From: Neoarius graeffei
Lineage: Eukaryota; Chordata; Actinopteri; Siluriformes; Ariidae
Assembly: GCF_027579695.1 (NCBI RefSeq)
Contig: NC_083587.1
Location: 54,688,021-54,752,020, forward strand
Direction: 5' to 3'
Length of the DNA stretch: 64,000 nt
Each line of letters begins with the position of its first letter. Within the stretch, counting starts at the first letter, position 1. The notes beneath the pieces were generated by a model. The model was not told the origin of the DNA and did no database searches. It saw only the letters and a program-made list of their open reading frames with translations. The translations under genes were made by a program, and so were the position numbers. This document shows positions 11,216 through 23,419 of this stretch, piece after piece.

Positions 11216-13041
11216 AGGGACCTACTGGAACCTATTTAAGGGAAAGAGTCCCACTACAAAATGGGAAGGTAGGAAAGCTAAGTGTGAAAGTCACTCCAGT
11301 TCTCATCTACCTGAAAATGAGTTGATTACTGGCTTGATAGGGCCCAGATGCACTGCAGAAATTGTCATTGAGGGAAATCAATGTACATCACTCCTTGATT
11401 CGGGCTCACAAGTCTCAACCATTTCTCAATCTTTCCATGACAAATACTTACCTTCGGTACCTATCCTTCCCCTCGATAATCTCATCAAAGTGGAAGGTAC
11501 TGGGGGGCAGGTTGTGCCTTACTTAGGCTATGTTGAAGTGAATATACTCTTTCCAGAGAACATTGTTGGTAGAGCTGAGAATGTGAGCACTCTTGCTCTT
11601 GTAGTTCCTAATTGTAAATCCAATGTTCAAGTTCCTGTGCTTATCAGCACTAACACTCTCGACATTCTGTATAAGTCCTGTGCTGACCACAGCTGCGGTG
11701 ATTGTCAGAGCCAAGAACACCATGCATATGCCCCATTGGTGAAGAGCCTGCTTAACAGATACACCATTGAGCAGAAAAATGGCAAAGTGGGTCAAATCAA
11801 GCTACGTAGCAGGAGGTGTGTCACTGTTCCGCCAGGACAGAAAATGGTCTTGAGTGGATACACAAGAAAAGTGTCCACAGCTGCTGATGCTCCCCTTGTA
11901 GTAGAGCCACCGACTCACTCTAGACTTCCTGGTGGTCTCTTTTTCTGTAGCTATGTCATGACCAGCCCAAGAAAGACATCCTTCAAAGTTCCTGTTCTCA
12001 TCAGGAATGAGACAACCAACAACATTACACTCCCAGCCCACTGCCACTTAGCTGAACTCTACATTCCATCATACCTTACCTCCTTGAACTCCAGCTCTAT
12101 TCAGGGTGACAGGAATGCAATGTCCCCCTCCACGACCCCTGTTGAGTGTCATGCTGTATACTCCACCAGTTCCGAGAATGTGATTTCTTTTGACTTTACT
12201 GATTCCCCTCTGTCTGAGGAATGGAAAGACAGGATCACAAGGAAGCTGAATTCCATTCCAGATGTCTTTGCAATTGGCAACCTTGACTACAGTATGGTCA
12301 CACCACTGCAGTAAAACACAGAATCCACCTCTCAGATCCAACTCCATTTAAACAGAGGGTTAGGCCCATTCACCCCTTGGATTATGAAGCTGTTCAACAC
12401 CACCTCAAAGAGCTCTGCGATGCAAACATTATCCGTGAATCCGAAAGTCCCATTAGTGCTTCACCAATAGTCGTTGTCAAAAAGAAGAATGGTTCCATCC
12501 GGCTGTGTGTTGACTATAGGAAGCTGAATAGTCAGACAATCAAAGATGCATACGCATTGCTGAACATTGAAGAAACATCCTCTGCATTAACAGGCTCCAA
12601 GTGGTTCTCTGTTATGGATTTAAAATCAGGTTATTATCAGGTGGAAGTCGAAGAGGAGGATAAGCATAAAACGGCATTTATAACACCCTTTGGATTCTGG
12701 GAGTTTAATAGGATGCCGCAGGGTGTCACCAACACGCCTAGCATGTTTCAGCGTGTTATGGAAAAGTGTATGGGCAGCATGCACCTTAAAGAAGTCCTCG
12801 TCTTTCTCGATGACCTCATCGTCTTTTCCAGCAGTCTTGAGAAGCACAAGAAGCGCCTTATGACAGTTTTGAGTAAGCTGAAGGAGTTTGGTCTGAAATT
12901 ATCACCAGACAAGTGCCAGTTCTTCAGGAAATCAGTTAATACCTGGGGCACATTGTTTCGGAGAATGGCGTGGAAACTGACCCAGAGAAGATCTCTGCTC
13001 TGACTTCATGGCCTAAGCCAACTAATATCAGTGAGCTTAGA
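11216..13041 (+). pseudogene. Ty3/Gypsy pol remnant (protease and partial RT)
   Basis: The aspartic protease motif LLDSGSQVSTIS lies at about 11391. A linker and then the reverse transcriptase follow: KKKNGSIRLCVDYRKLN near 12480, MDLKSGYYQVEV near 12620, and the catalytic FLDDLIVFSS near 12805. Frameshifts lie at about 11214, 12308 and 12945. The reading resumes as YLGHIVSENG to NISEL and stops abruptly at 13041. RNase H, integrase and 3' LTR are absent, so the 3' half has been lost. The protease keeps its DSG triad and the RT its DD pair, but no continuous frame exists. Confidence 0.88.
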
Positions 13042-13412
13042 GAACACTACACTACAAAGTAGTTTACTACAACAGTCCCAGTTTATGGTTTTACTTTTAA
13101 TGCATTAGATATACACTTCTTTCCATTAGGAATATTCAAAGAAATATTGGGTGTGTGTTTTCAGGTGAGTATCGATTCACAAAAGAAAATGCCAGGATCA
13201 ATACCGCAAGGTTGATATATGTCTGTATTATAGATTTGCCCTTTCCTTCTTTGATTAGCATTAGCTTGAGATGATTATGTTGGTGAGATGAAAATACAGT
13301 GTCAGAAATTTAATCACCTTGAAGTTGAGGGGAACGATTCATCAAAAGAAATTGTTCGTTCTTATGATGAAGGAATATAGGACATGCTTCAAACTACATG
13401 CTTAAACTAGAT
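13042..13412. other. Unannotated DNA downstream of the truncated Gypsy
   Basis: The sequence changes character at 13042 and nothing coding is visible. A hAT-like terminal motif starts at 13413. Confidence 0.5.
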
Positions 13413-13623
13413 CAGTGGTTCTCAAAATAAGGATTCATGGTCACCCAGAGGTCCTTAAAAATAGCCAGGGGGTCCCAAAAACAAAAAGTCCATGGGGTGG
13501 AGTCAGACCTGATCCTGTTCCTCCTACCAGGACAGAGTTGGGCCAAAAGTCCAGGGGGTGGAGATAACAGTAAGTGTGCTCAAATGTGGGGCTTTGTGTT
13601 GTACAGTGTTGTGTGGGCAGGCT

Positions 13624-15456
13624 TGTAGTACTTGAGTCTAGGACTCATACTCGAGTCTGACTCGTGCCCTAATTTTAAGGACTCATAACTCAACTCGAAC
13701 TTGAGCACTGATGACTCAGACTCATTCATTAACTGCATTAGGACATGGAAAATGGAGACAAGGACTCAGATTTTTTCTTTCTTTTTTGTAACATGCCACA
13801 ATAATTTGGCATAAGATATGTAGAGCTCTTTTCCAAAATGCTATAAATCCATTTTGATTGTTTTCAGAAAAATGACATTTATTTACCCAGACCCATAAAT
13901 TTTGCAAATATTTAATTTATCCTGTTATAATAGATAGTTGGTTCAGTCTGAACATTTTCAACAATAATTGACAAATCTAACAACAATGTTATTGATTATA
14001 AATCCAAAGTTTATTATATATTTTTTCAAAATGCTATAAATCCATTCATTTTTTCTGTCTTTCTGTTTTTAAAACAAGAGAACATGCTGTAGATATATAA
14101 TATCAGGAACTTTCATCATACAATTTATAAGAAAATCAAATAAGTTATATGAACACTTAACATTCATTCATTTATGTTTAATCTTACGTTTTAAGACTGT
14201 CCACCACAGAAAACAACTAACTAAATAACAAATGGGCAGTTAGTTCAATTTTTTAAATGCAATCCATTCAAAGTGCCACCTTAAATAGCATGACAAAACC
14301 ACTAATTAAATAACAATAATCAGCCCACCACCAGAATAGCGAATTTTCTTCGTTTGCTCTCGTTCATGGTTATCTTTGTTTAAACAACGTCTTCTACCAC
14401 CTGGTGTAGGTCTCACAGGTTCTTCAGAACTATCAAAAGTATTCACAACCACCATTTGCAAAAGTTATTTGTGCTCAAGAAGCGACACAAGCAAACAAAA
14501 CTCCTCGCTTCAGGGCGCTGCCATGTGGGATAGTGTAGAACGCTGACCGTACTCTGATTGGTCTAGAGGAAATGTCGCACTCAGCCAAAAAACAGGTGTA
14601 GCACCTATCGCATTTTGGAGAGAAACTACAATTTGCAGCACATATAAACAAGGAAATATAGCAATTTGGCATGAAACATTCATGGAGCAGTGAATAGGCT
14701 CAGTACACAGCAGAATAGCATGATGAGCTCGTTTTTTTTTTTTAATTTGGCGTTTATCGCGTTTTGGAAAAGAGCTCTTCATATTTATATCTACATTAAT
14801 TTTGTACTAATTTCATGTAAGAGTGTCACACCTGGACGCCTTGGCACGTGCATCAGATAGACTCTTGGGCACGCTCCGGACAGCACGCGTGCGCCAAGCG
14901 GACTTTCTCACATACCGTAAATGACTCGCACCTGCACAGTGCTCCTATATAAAAACTCTGAAAACACACTTACTTTGCGAAGTATTGAGTTGCGTTGCTG
15001 AAACATTACTGAGCCTTATTTCCTTGTTTGGTTTCCTGATCCCTGATTTCCTGTTTCTCATTTTTGATTCTGCTGAGTCTACCATAGCCTGTTTGTGCCT
15101 CGCTTGGCCTATTGCCTGTTTCACCATTTTACGATTTTGCCTGCCATTCTGGATTATTTATCTGTCTTCACTTGTATCAATAAGCACACCTTCTGCAGTT
15201 ACAGCCATCTCCCAATCATCTCTGACAGAATACTTCACACTCCCTGACAAAGAGAAGCACATTCACCTGTTCATATGTCATGTTCAGGAACAAACTAATG
15301 TTAATGGCACTAAAACAGCCACCGTCAAATGTTACAGTTGGAGTCTTGGATTCTACTTGGATCAATAGTGGACTCAATTTGAATTTTTTTTTAATGACTT
15401 GGACTTGACTTGGACTTGAACACTGGGGACTTGAGGTTTAGTGACTCGACTACAAC
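13624..15456. mobile_element. ACTTG-rich DNA element hosting a solo LTR
   Basis: Both ends are made of degenerate ACTTG/GACTCG motifs. Short terminal repeats read TTGTAGTACTTGAGTC at the left and, as complement of the right, GTTGTAGTCGAGTCAC. The interior is AT-rich and holds no recognisable transposase. A related ACTTG-rich element starts at 61689. A solo LTR sits at 14824-15249. Confidence 0.5.
14824..15249 (+). mobile_element. Solo LTR of an LTR retrotransposon
   Basis: The 426-bp segment starts TGTCACACC, ends CCCTGACA, and is flanked by the perfect 5-bp duplication AAGAG (14819-14823 and 15250-15254). It has a TATA box (CTATATAAAAAC, about 14946) and a TCAATAAGC polyadenylation-type signal near 15178. 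No internal region is present. Recombination between two LTRs usually leaves this structure. The 127-codon reading frame across its end is incidental. Confidence 0.85.
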
Positions 15457-15980
15457 ACCGTGTGTGGGTTCGGATTAGGTCCACCACTTGGAGTTTTGTT
15501 ACAGTGGTGGAAATCACACATCACTATTATCATAGCTGTCATATTTATGATTGAGTTCTTATAATTATTAGCCTTTTTGACTGGTCCATTGAATCCAGAC
15601 TTCACTAACACAAATATCCTACAAACAATGAGAACCTGGACAGAATATTAGGATACAAATTGATGGTGTCTGTGGAATATATTTTCTAATTAAAGGGGTC
15701 CTTGGCTGCAAAAAGGTTGATATCCCTTGAGCTATGCAGTATAACTTTAAATGAATACTGGTATTAAATAAATCAGAAAAATTGCTTTTTTTAAATTGTA
15801 AAATATTACGTATCGAGGACTTTCACATGATGTCATCATAATTGCGGATTTATTTCCATGGCCATATTGCCGGGCAATATAAGCTTTGTGCTGGACAATG
15901 ACTGGCTCAAATGTATGCAAGTAACCCAAATTCAGCACACATCTACAGATAAACCTGTAGAAGTCCCATCTAAAAGAACA
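15457..15980. other. Unannotated DNA, includes the right edge of the hAT-like remnant
   Basis: AT-rich sequence without coding or tandem structure. Bases 15688-15737 are read as the right end of the remnant listed at 13413. Confidence 0.4.
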
Positions 15981-16157
15981 ATGCCAGAGGCCCATAGTGC
16001 TTTTGGATGTAATAACAGATGTGGAGATGAGCCTAGTTTAACTTTTCACCACTTCTGACAAAGCCAGAAAGACAAGAAAAATGGCAAGCTGCAGTTAAAC
16101 AGGAAGACTGGATGATAAAACATCCCTGTGTGTGTTGAGAACATTTCATATCAGGTT
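15981..16157 (+). pseudogene. THAP-domain pseudogene
   Basis: ATG at 15981 gives MPEAHSAFGCNNRCGDEPSL and TFHHF, followed by a stop. In a shifted frame the rest of the domain is recognisable: KWQAAVKQEDW, then EHFISG. This is the order of the THAP C2CH domain, with the first Cys replaced by His, one frameshift and stops. It runs through positions that would be in separate exons of the element at 8712, so it derives from a different THAP source, either a transposon or a host gene. Confidence 0.7.
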
Positions 16158-17713
16158 TGTGTGAAAGCTTTGTGCAACGTTAAAATGTAGATCTGGATGT
16201 GGGTTTTGGACGTGATATATTTTATTAGACCCAATGCTTGGCTTGACTAGCTGCATGTTTGTTATGTACTGATAATGTAGACTCAGCCAAACACCATAAA
16301 ATATGCTAGATCTAGGCCCTGGCTTGTTTATGACTTTTAGAAGTCCATGTTGGAGCTTACCTTTTTCATAATAAGGTATTTTTCTTCATTGGGAATTTCC
16401 CATAACATTCCGGCATGAAACTTGCCTCGAAATATCGGTAGGCATCTGTACTTTTGTCTGCCTTTAGCATCTTTGGTGTATTTTATAAGTCCCAAAGACT
16501 AAATAGTTCAGGATGTCGTCGTGCCCCAAATCCGCCAGCACACTTGTCAAGTGGAATAAATACATTTGTGGGTGAATTAAGAAGAAGAAAAAGACAACTT
16601 TATTTTTGCATGAGAGAGAGAGAGAGAGTTGTGTGCAGAAAAAATAAATGCATTTGTGGGTAAATTATATGGATCTGTGATGCCTGCATGTTTCAGCTTT
16701 TGGATGTAATGCAATCTGCTGGCATAAAATACATTTTTAATCATTTCAGAGATTTGAGATCAGATATCATTTCTCGGTTTTCATTAACTGTCACGGCTGT
16801 TTCTTTGTTTACCCAGCAATACGGCAGACGCTGTGTGAAAAACAAAAATCCATGACGTCAGTGAAAGACCTCTATAGTCTGAATTCGAAGTGTGTACAGG
16901 ATCCATCTCCCACCCACTCCTGAGCAAATATTAACCAATCCCACATTTATTTCAAGGCAGAAGTTATTTGCACCCAGGGTGTCAGTAGCCAACAATGCTG
17001 ATTACACCCTATCCTTAACTGGTTGTAAATAGCCAAATAGCTACGATATGACTATTCTCACCCAGGTGCAAATAGACACTCCCTTATCTTCAATCAAATT
17101 AGTCATTTCAACCACAGTGTCCTTGACCAGGAAAGCATTTCCAGAAGATGAATGATTGTTGTAAATATGTTGAGTAGTGCCATATAAGCACCATATATTC
17201 ACTCACTTACTCTGACCGTCCAGGGTCATGATGGATCCGGAGCCTATCCTGGAACACACCACACACTTTCACACCATCATTCACACCTTGGGGTAGTTTA
17301 TCTTAGGGAGTTGAATTACCAACAGCTTATGGGGAGGTGGAAGGATATGAGAGCTCATGCACAGAAATGGCACAGACAGGACACTGGTGAGCATCATATT
17401 CTCTCCCATAGTCAGTGTGGCTTTTCTGTCACAAAAGCTTCATATCTGACCACTCGAATATAACTTTTTTTCTTCATCCATCAAGTGTTTGCTAGCAACA
17501 AACTCCTTATGCTAACTTGTCCAAGATAGGGGAATGACACAGGGATGCAGATCAGATAGTCAGCATGGTACTCATACTCTATACCTGTATCAACGACACC
17601 CACCTGTTCATTATGGTTGTGATGAGTCAAATTTCCCCAATAACGTCTACACTCAGTATGAACACTTGGGTTATGCATTTGTACATAGTGCAATCAATAA
17701 ACTGATGTGAAGC

Positions 17714-17715
<2 letters not shown>
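16158..17715. other. Intergenic DNA with a weak repeat relic
   Basis: No gene is recognised. A short (GA)n run lies near 16612-16628. Bases 17210-17290 (CCGGAGCCTATCCTGGAACA) look like an old relic of the 3' region of the SINE-type repeats. Confidence 0.5.
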
Positions 17716-17769
<54 letters not shown>

Positions 17770-17780
17770 TGTGTGTGTGT
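17716..17780. repeat. (TA)n/(GT)n microsatellite
   Basis: A long TA tract passes into GT repeats immediately before a Tc1-type terminal sequence. Confidence 0.95.
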
Positions 17781-17785
17781 GTATA

Positions 17786-17880
17786 CAGTGTCCTGCAAAA
17801 GTATTCATCCCCTTTCGTGTTTGTCCTGTTTTCTTGTATTACAAGCTGGAATTAAAATAGATTCTTTATTTTTGGGGTGT
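17786..17880. mobile_element. Tc1/mariner terminal inverted repeat relic
   Basis: CAGTGTCCTGCAAAAGTATT followed by CATCCCC has the form of the inverted repeat of another fish Tc1-like family. The element is not continued: after about 17880 the sequence changes, and no transposase or opposite end was found. Confidence 0.6.
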
Positions 17881-17989
17881 ATTACCACCACCGACTGGGC
17901 TGGAGTGTGAAACAGGAGATACTGAGGTGGGGGTGGGACAACTATATTCTTTTAGCAATTTCTGTTTCTTTCAAATACTTTATATTTTG

Positions 17990-18158
17990 GGGGGGTTTGT
18001 TTTCAAGTAGAGTTTTTATTTCGTCAGTTGGTCCAGCAACACGCTCCGCCATTTTGTTTTTCTCTACTCACGGTATACATGTATGAGCTGATAGCCTAGT
18101 AGTACAGTAGCAAATCAGAGCATGCAATTGCTCATATCCAGTGAAGGTGGATGGAAAT
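17990..18158 (-). mobile_element. Exon-carrying MITE family, copy C (truncated)
   Basis: This matches the right half of copies A and D: on the minus strand, the terminal repeat, an ATGAGCTGATA motif and an ATG in an AAAATGGCGG context at about 18052. The coding exon is cut short after some 20 codons, and the other terminal half is absent. Confidence 0.65.
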
Positions 18159-18398
18159 ATAATGTTACATATAAAGTCAAATTATGTTAACACTAATGGA
18201 TTATTTTTCTCCCGTCAATGTCAGGTATTTTTCCTCATGTGTGTCCGGGCTTTAAATGGTACTGTTGCTCACTGGTTTCTGTGTGTTGAACACGATGGCG
18301 AACAGGTTGAGACCGACCTGTAAATCATCTTGCACATATGATGTATGTTTTGTGAATAAATGGTTTCTACCTTTTAAGTGTTAATATAATTTTGACTA

Positions 18399-18401
<3 letters not shown>

Positions 18402-18463
<62 letters not shown>

Positions 18464-18490
18464 ATGTGTGTATGTGTGTGTGTGTGTGTA
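18402..18490. repeat. (TA)n/(TG)n microsatellite
   Basis: A TA tract of about 50 bp is followed by imperfect TG repeats and ends next to Tc1-like element D. Confidence 0.95.
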
Positions 18491-18498
18491 CACACATA

Positions 18499-19950
18499 CT
18501 AGTGCATCTCAAAAAATAGAATATTGTGAAAAAGTTCAATATTTTCCATCAGTTATTTAAGAAAGTGAAAATGTTATATATTATAGACTCATTACACATA
18601 AACTAAAATGTTTCAAGCATTTTTCTATTTTAATTTTAATCAGTATGGCATACAGTACAAAAACATAAAAAAACCCATCTCAAAATATTAGAATATTTCA
18701 TTTCGAGTTTGAGTAAAACAGTATGAACACAGTGTATCTCTCGGTCTAGTTCAGTACACACAACCACAATCATGGGGAAGACTGCTGACTTGACTGTTGT
18801 CCAGAAGATGATCACTGATGTCCTCCACAAGGAGGGTAAGCCACAAAAGGTCATTGCTGAAAAGGGTGGCTGGAAAAGGTGCACAAGCAACAGGGATGGC
18901 CGCAGTCTTGAGAGGATTATCAAGAAAAGTTGATTCAAGAACTTGGGAGAGCTTCACAAGGAGTGGACTGAGGCTGGTGTCAGTGTATCAAGACTCATCA
19001 CGAACAGACATCTTCAAGAAAGGGGATACAACTTTTGCATTCCAAATATCAAGCTACTCCTGAGCCAGAGACAATGTCAGAAGTGTCTTATCTGGGCTAA
19101 GGAGAGAAAGAAATGGACTGTTGCTCAGTGGTCCAAAGTCCTCTTTTCAGATGAAAGTACATTTTGCATTTGATTTGGAAATCACGGTTCTAGAGTCTGG
19201 AGGAAGAGTGGAGAGGCACAGAATCCAAGGTGTTTGAAGCCCAGTGTGAAGTTTCCACAGTCTGTGATGATTTGGGGTGCCATGTCATCTGCTGGCGTTG
19301 GTCCACTGTATTTTATCAAGTCCAAAGTCAACACAGCCATCTACCAGGAGATTTTAGAGCACTTCATGCTTCCATCTGCTGACGAGCTTTTTGGAGATGC
19401 TGATTTCCTTTTCCAGCAGGACTTAGCACCTATCCACAGTGCCAAAACTACTACCAAATGGTTTGCTGACCATGATATTACTGTGTTTGATTGGCCAGCC
19501 AACTTGCCTGACCCGAACCCCATAGAGAATCTATGGGGTATTGTCAAGAGGAAGATGAGAAACACCCGACCCAAAAATACAGATACGCTGAAGGCCACTA
19601 TCAAAGCAACCTGGGCTTCAATAACACCTCAGCAGTGCCACAGACTGATCACCTCCATGCCACACCGCATTGATACAGTAATTCATGGTAAAGGAGCCCC
19701 AACCAAGTATTGAGTGTATAAATGAATATACTTTTCAGAAGTTGGACATTTCTGTATTGTAAATCCTTTTTTGATTGATCTTAGGGAATATTCTAATAAT
19801 TTGAGATACTGGATTTCTGATTTTTATGAGCTATAAGCCATAATCATCAAAATTAAAACAAAAAAGGCTTTAAATATTTCACTTTACATGTAATGAATAT
19901 AGAATATATGAAAGTTTACCTTTTTGAATTAAATTATGAAAAAAAAACTT

Positions 19951-19958
<8 letters not shown>
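18499..19958 (+). mobile_element. Tc1-like element D, right end truncated
   Basis: The left end starts CTAGTGCATCTCAAAAAATA after a TA dinucleotide. The right inverted repeat is recognisable from about 19845 to 19958, but its last 45 or so bases are missing and a TA microsatellite begins there. The element carries a nearly full-length transposase gene. Confidence 0.88.
18772..19713 (+). pseudogene. Tc1-like transposase with two nonsense codons
   Basis: ATG at 18772 (MGKTADLTVVQKMITDVLHK) leads to KGAPTKY and a stop at 19711-19713, all in one frame. It is interrupted only by TGA at about 18931 (AAAAGTTGATTC, probably from CGA) and TGA at about 19171. The catalytic residues lie in FSDEST, FQQDLAPIHSAK and LPDPNPIENLW; the spacing from the second Asp to the Glu is 34 residues, so it is DD34E. 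The coding body after the second stop is intact, so the decay is recent. Confidence 0.9.
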
Positions 19959-20000
<42 letters not shown>

Positions 20001-20017
20001 CACACACACACACTTAT

Positions 20018-20087
<70 letters not shown>

Positions 20088-20090
20088 GAC
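19959..20090. repeat. (TA)n/(AC)n microsatellite
   Basis: Two TA blocks separated by an AC-rich stretch replace the missing end of Tc1-like element D. Confidence 0.95.
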
Positions 20091-21110
20091 AAATAACAAG
20101 ACACAGACTCACAAGGTTTGTGCAGTTATTTTAAATGTATAAAGTTGCACAGATATATTATCCGAAAATATACAACATTGAAAGATAAGTCAAATCAACC
20201 AGGATAATTCATACCACAAGTAAATAAGTAACAACAATCATCAAAATTTCTCCTTCTCCAGAAACACCTGAGGGAATCAAATGAAAGGAAAGAATACAAT
20301 TGTACAGAAGAATCATCTAAAGGAATGGGGAGGTGAAGAAAATGAGAAGTATGAGAAGATAGAAAGAAAAAAAATAGAGAAAAGGCAATAAACCAGAGCA
20401 GATTAACAGATTAACAATACAGTTCACTCACAGTCACACTCATTTGGTTATGTACAGCACATTCCTGCAGTGTGGTGGACGGTGTTGGGACGGAAAAAAG
20501 AAAAAAAAAACCCTCAACACACTCAGTGCAGCTGCTCAGGCAGAGATGAGGGGAGCTCGAGGAGATTCATGGACTTGGCTTGTGTATTGTGTCACTTTTT
20601 GCTCTTTGTGTGTTCGCTCTCTATATATGTGCGTGTGCATGTGTGTGTGTGTGTGTGTGTGCATGTATATTCCCTTATGTAACTTTTGAACTTGCCAATG
20701 CTGGTCTTTGAAGCATGATACAATGCTCTGTGAGTTCTCTACTCTCATATACACTCTGCTTCTGATACTGTTCAAAGAAAATATAGGACAAAACAATATT
20801 TCAAAACCACCTTTGAATTTGTGTTCAAAAATTCAGCTTTCAGACATCTAGGCTTGACTGAAAAACAAAAACACACAAAAAAGAAAAAAAAAACTCAGAA
20901 TAATGTCTGAAAAATTTTGGCCAAAGATTCTGTAAGTCATCATGATGTACATTTAGTTATACTTTTGTGATTTAATTCTTGTGAATAAACCATTTTAGTG
21001 ACTCAATATTTTAATTTTTTTTTTGTTGTTTCTTTCTTGGGTGAATGTGTGAAAGTATGTGAAAGCTAGTGAAAATCTTCAAGATTTAGTCATGATATAA
21101 GGGGGGGGGT
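20091..21110. other. Intergenic DNA, nothing recognised
   Basis: A-rich sequence with a short (GT)n tract at about 20634-20661. No coding or terminal-repeat features were found. Confidence 0.5.
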
Positions 21111-21114
21111 ACAG

Positions 21115-22010
21115 ATTGAGTAATGACATGAGCAACTCGGATTTGGACACGGGAATGTTAATCAGATAACGACACAAGTAATGCAGATCGGGTTACAATC
21201 CAGGTGAAACAGATACGGTAAAGTCACCATGGACAATGACTGGATAGTGATACGGGGACAGAGTGATTAAAGACACAAGAAAGGCTGATTCAGTAACAAA
21301 TGTTGGGAAACACAGGGTGTGTGGGTTAGTTGGGTAGCAACACGGGTGTTGCAGATTGGGTAGTGATATGATAGACAGATTGGGTAGGGGCAGATATAGT
21401 AAAGCTGTCATCGACACAAACCGGCCAATGGGACATAGATTGAGTAATGATACAAGGAATGATCCAACAGTAGAATATATATGGAGTTACGACACAACTG
21501 ATGCAGAATGGGTTATGGCAGGGGGAGACACTGATTGGGTAATGACACAAATAACACAGATTGGATTACAATACAGGTGAAACATATATGGTAAAGTCAC
21601 CATGGACAATGACTGGATAGTGATCCAGGGGACAAAGTGATTAAAGACACAAGGAAGGCTGATTAAGTAACAATGTTGGGAAACACAGATTGTGTGGGAT
21701 TGTGTGTTGCAGATTAGGAAGTGACACGTTAGACACAGATTGGGTAGTGAAACAGGATGCAGACTGGGTAGGGGCAGATATGGTAAAGCTGTCATCAACA
21801 CAAACTGGCTAATGGCACATGGGACATAGATTGAGTAATGATACAAGGAATGTTCCAACAGTAGAATATATATGGAGTTACAACATAACTGATGCAGAAT
21901 GGGTTATGGCAGGGGGAGACACTAACCGGGTAATGACACAAATAATGCAGATTGGGTTAAAATGCAGGGGAACAATGCCAAACCATAGATGATGTTATAA
22001 CAGGGACATA
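21115..22010. repeat. Higher-order tandem repeat
   Basis: A unit of roughly 370-390 bp occurs twice with the start of a third. For example GGTAAAGTCACCATGGACAA occurs at 21217 and 21590, and GGGTTATGGCAGGGGGAGAC at 21510 and 21901. Each unit is itself built from degenerate blocks of about 20 bp around GATTGGGTAATGACAC. The array lies just downstream of the last man1c1 exon. Both strands are open over long stretches because the short motif lacks stops; this is not coding evidence. Confidence 0.85.
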
Positions 22011-22640
22011 GGTATAGATTGGTAGGGATCCAATCAAGTTACGACTGCAGATCAGGGATGGGTAAGACAATCAGGTAAGACAATGGGAAGGCAAACTGTG
22101 TAATGGCAGCAGGGTTATGTACTGATTCTTGAAAAAAGTAACTCGTATGTTTACGCTTCGATGAAGTTTTGTTGCTTTCTACATGTTTGAGCTTGCAAAT
22201 CACTTGAAAGAGTCATTAATAAAAACAAATTGTCCACAAATTGCCTGGCACTAGCTTGTAAAAAAGAGTAAAAAGATGGACAGAAATAACAGAGTGCTGA
22301 AGAAGAGTGAAGCGAATTTCTCTTTCTCTCAAAGTAGCCCGCGACGAGGCGGTGCCCACCCTGCCGATCTGGGCCTGAAGAATATTCCGTTTTCCTCACA
22401 GAGGAAAGAAAGAAGGGAACAAAGTGCTCTCGTCACAAAAGTAATTTTCGTTTTGATTGTCCACAGAGAGTGTCCCGGCTCAGAGATTACAATCACAGCG
22501 TGCAGCGTGAGATCCTTTACAGGAAAAGGAGCCGAGAGGCTGCGGCAGGGTCAGCGAGAACGAGGCCCTGCCTCACTGCGTGTGTATGTGTGTGTGGTGT
22601 GTGTGTGGTGTGTGTGTGTATCAGGGTGTGTCATTGCAGG
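22011..22640 (-). other. Presumed 3' UTR and downstream flank of man1c1
   Basis: On the minus strand this directly follows the man1c1 stop codon. It begins with CA-rich sequence and then GC-richer DNA to about 22300. I could not identify the polyadenylation signal, so the transcript end is unknown. Confidence 0.5.
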
Positions 22641-22838
<198 letters not shown>

Positions 22839-23419
22839 GACAGACAGGAAATATTTTCTTGTTTTGCTAACACCAACTATGAAGCCAAAGAACACATTCC
22901 TACATTCCTAGTATTCCATATATTCCTCATTAGTGTACAATGTATATTATTATGAATATTTTCATAAAAACATTTTCTACCCATGTTTTTTATTTATTTT
23001 AAAAGCATGGGGCATTCTCAACTTTACTGTACTTTAAGCAATACATTAGACTAAAACCGAAATGCCAGCTTTGTTAAAATATACAGAGTAGTAAGCTATC
23101 AATATTAAGGCCTGGTCTCATAATAACAATAACTATAAATAAATTGGTCCCCTGTAGTTTATATGGTTGGTGGTCACACCAGACCGATAACGATCCCTAT
23201 AGCCCAGGCCTGGGTTTATCCGTATCGGTGAGATTGTTTCTGGAGTGATTTTTCCGATAAAACATCTGGCCAGTCAGGTAATTGTTTACATGTGACATTG
23301 TCTGAGCACATGTTATTTTTCCCCGGGCATCTTTGTACATCCTTCTTGCATCATGAAGTCACGGAATACGGACTCACGGAAAATAAAAAAATATAATACA
23401 AAGCACGGATTCACAGATA
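22839..23419 (-). other. man1c1 last intron, unannotated part
   Basis: Intronic sequence up to Tc1-like element E. No further exon or repeat structure is recognised. Confidence 0.6.

Larger units (their letters stand above)
13413..15737. mobile_element. Possible hAT-like remnant with a nested insertion
   Basis: The left edge reads CAGTGGTTCTCAAAATAAGG with GGTCC/GGGGGTCC motifs. Near 15688-15737 the complement reads CTGCATAGCTCAAGGGATA and then GGACCCC. This resembles the opposed ends of short hAT elements. No clean 8-bp duplication was found, so the boundaries are tentative. An ACTTG-rich element occupies its interior. Confidence 0.35.

Noticed and set aside
14985..15368. A 127-codon hydrophobic frame
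   Set aside because: It spans the end of the solo LTR and its flank; no family resemblance and a better structural explanation exists.
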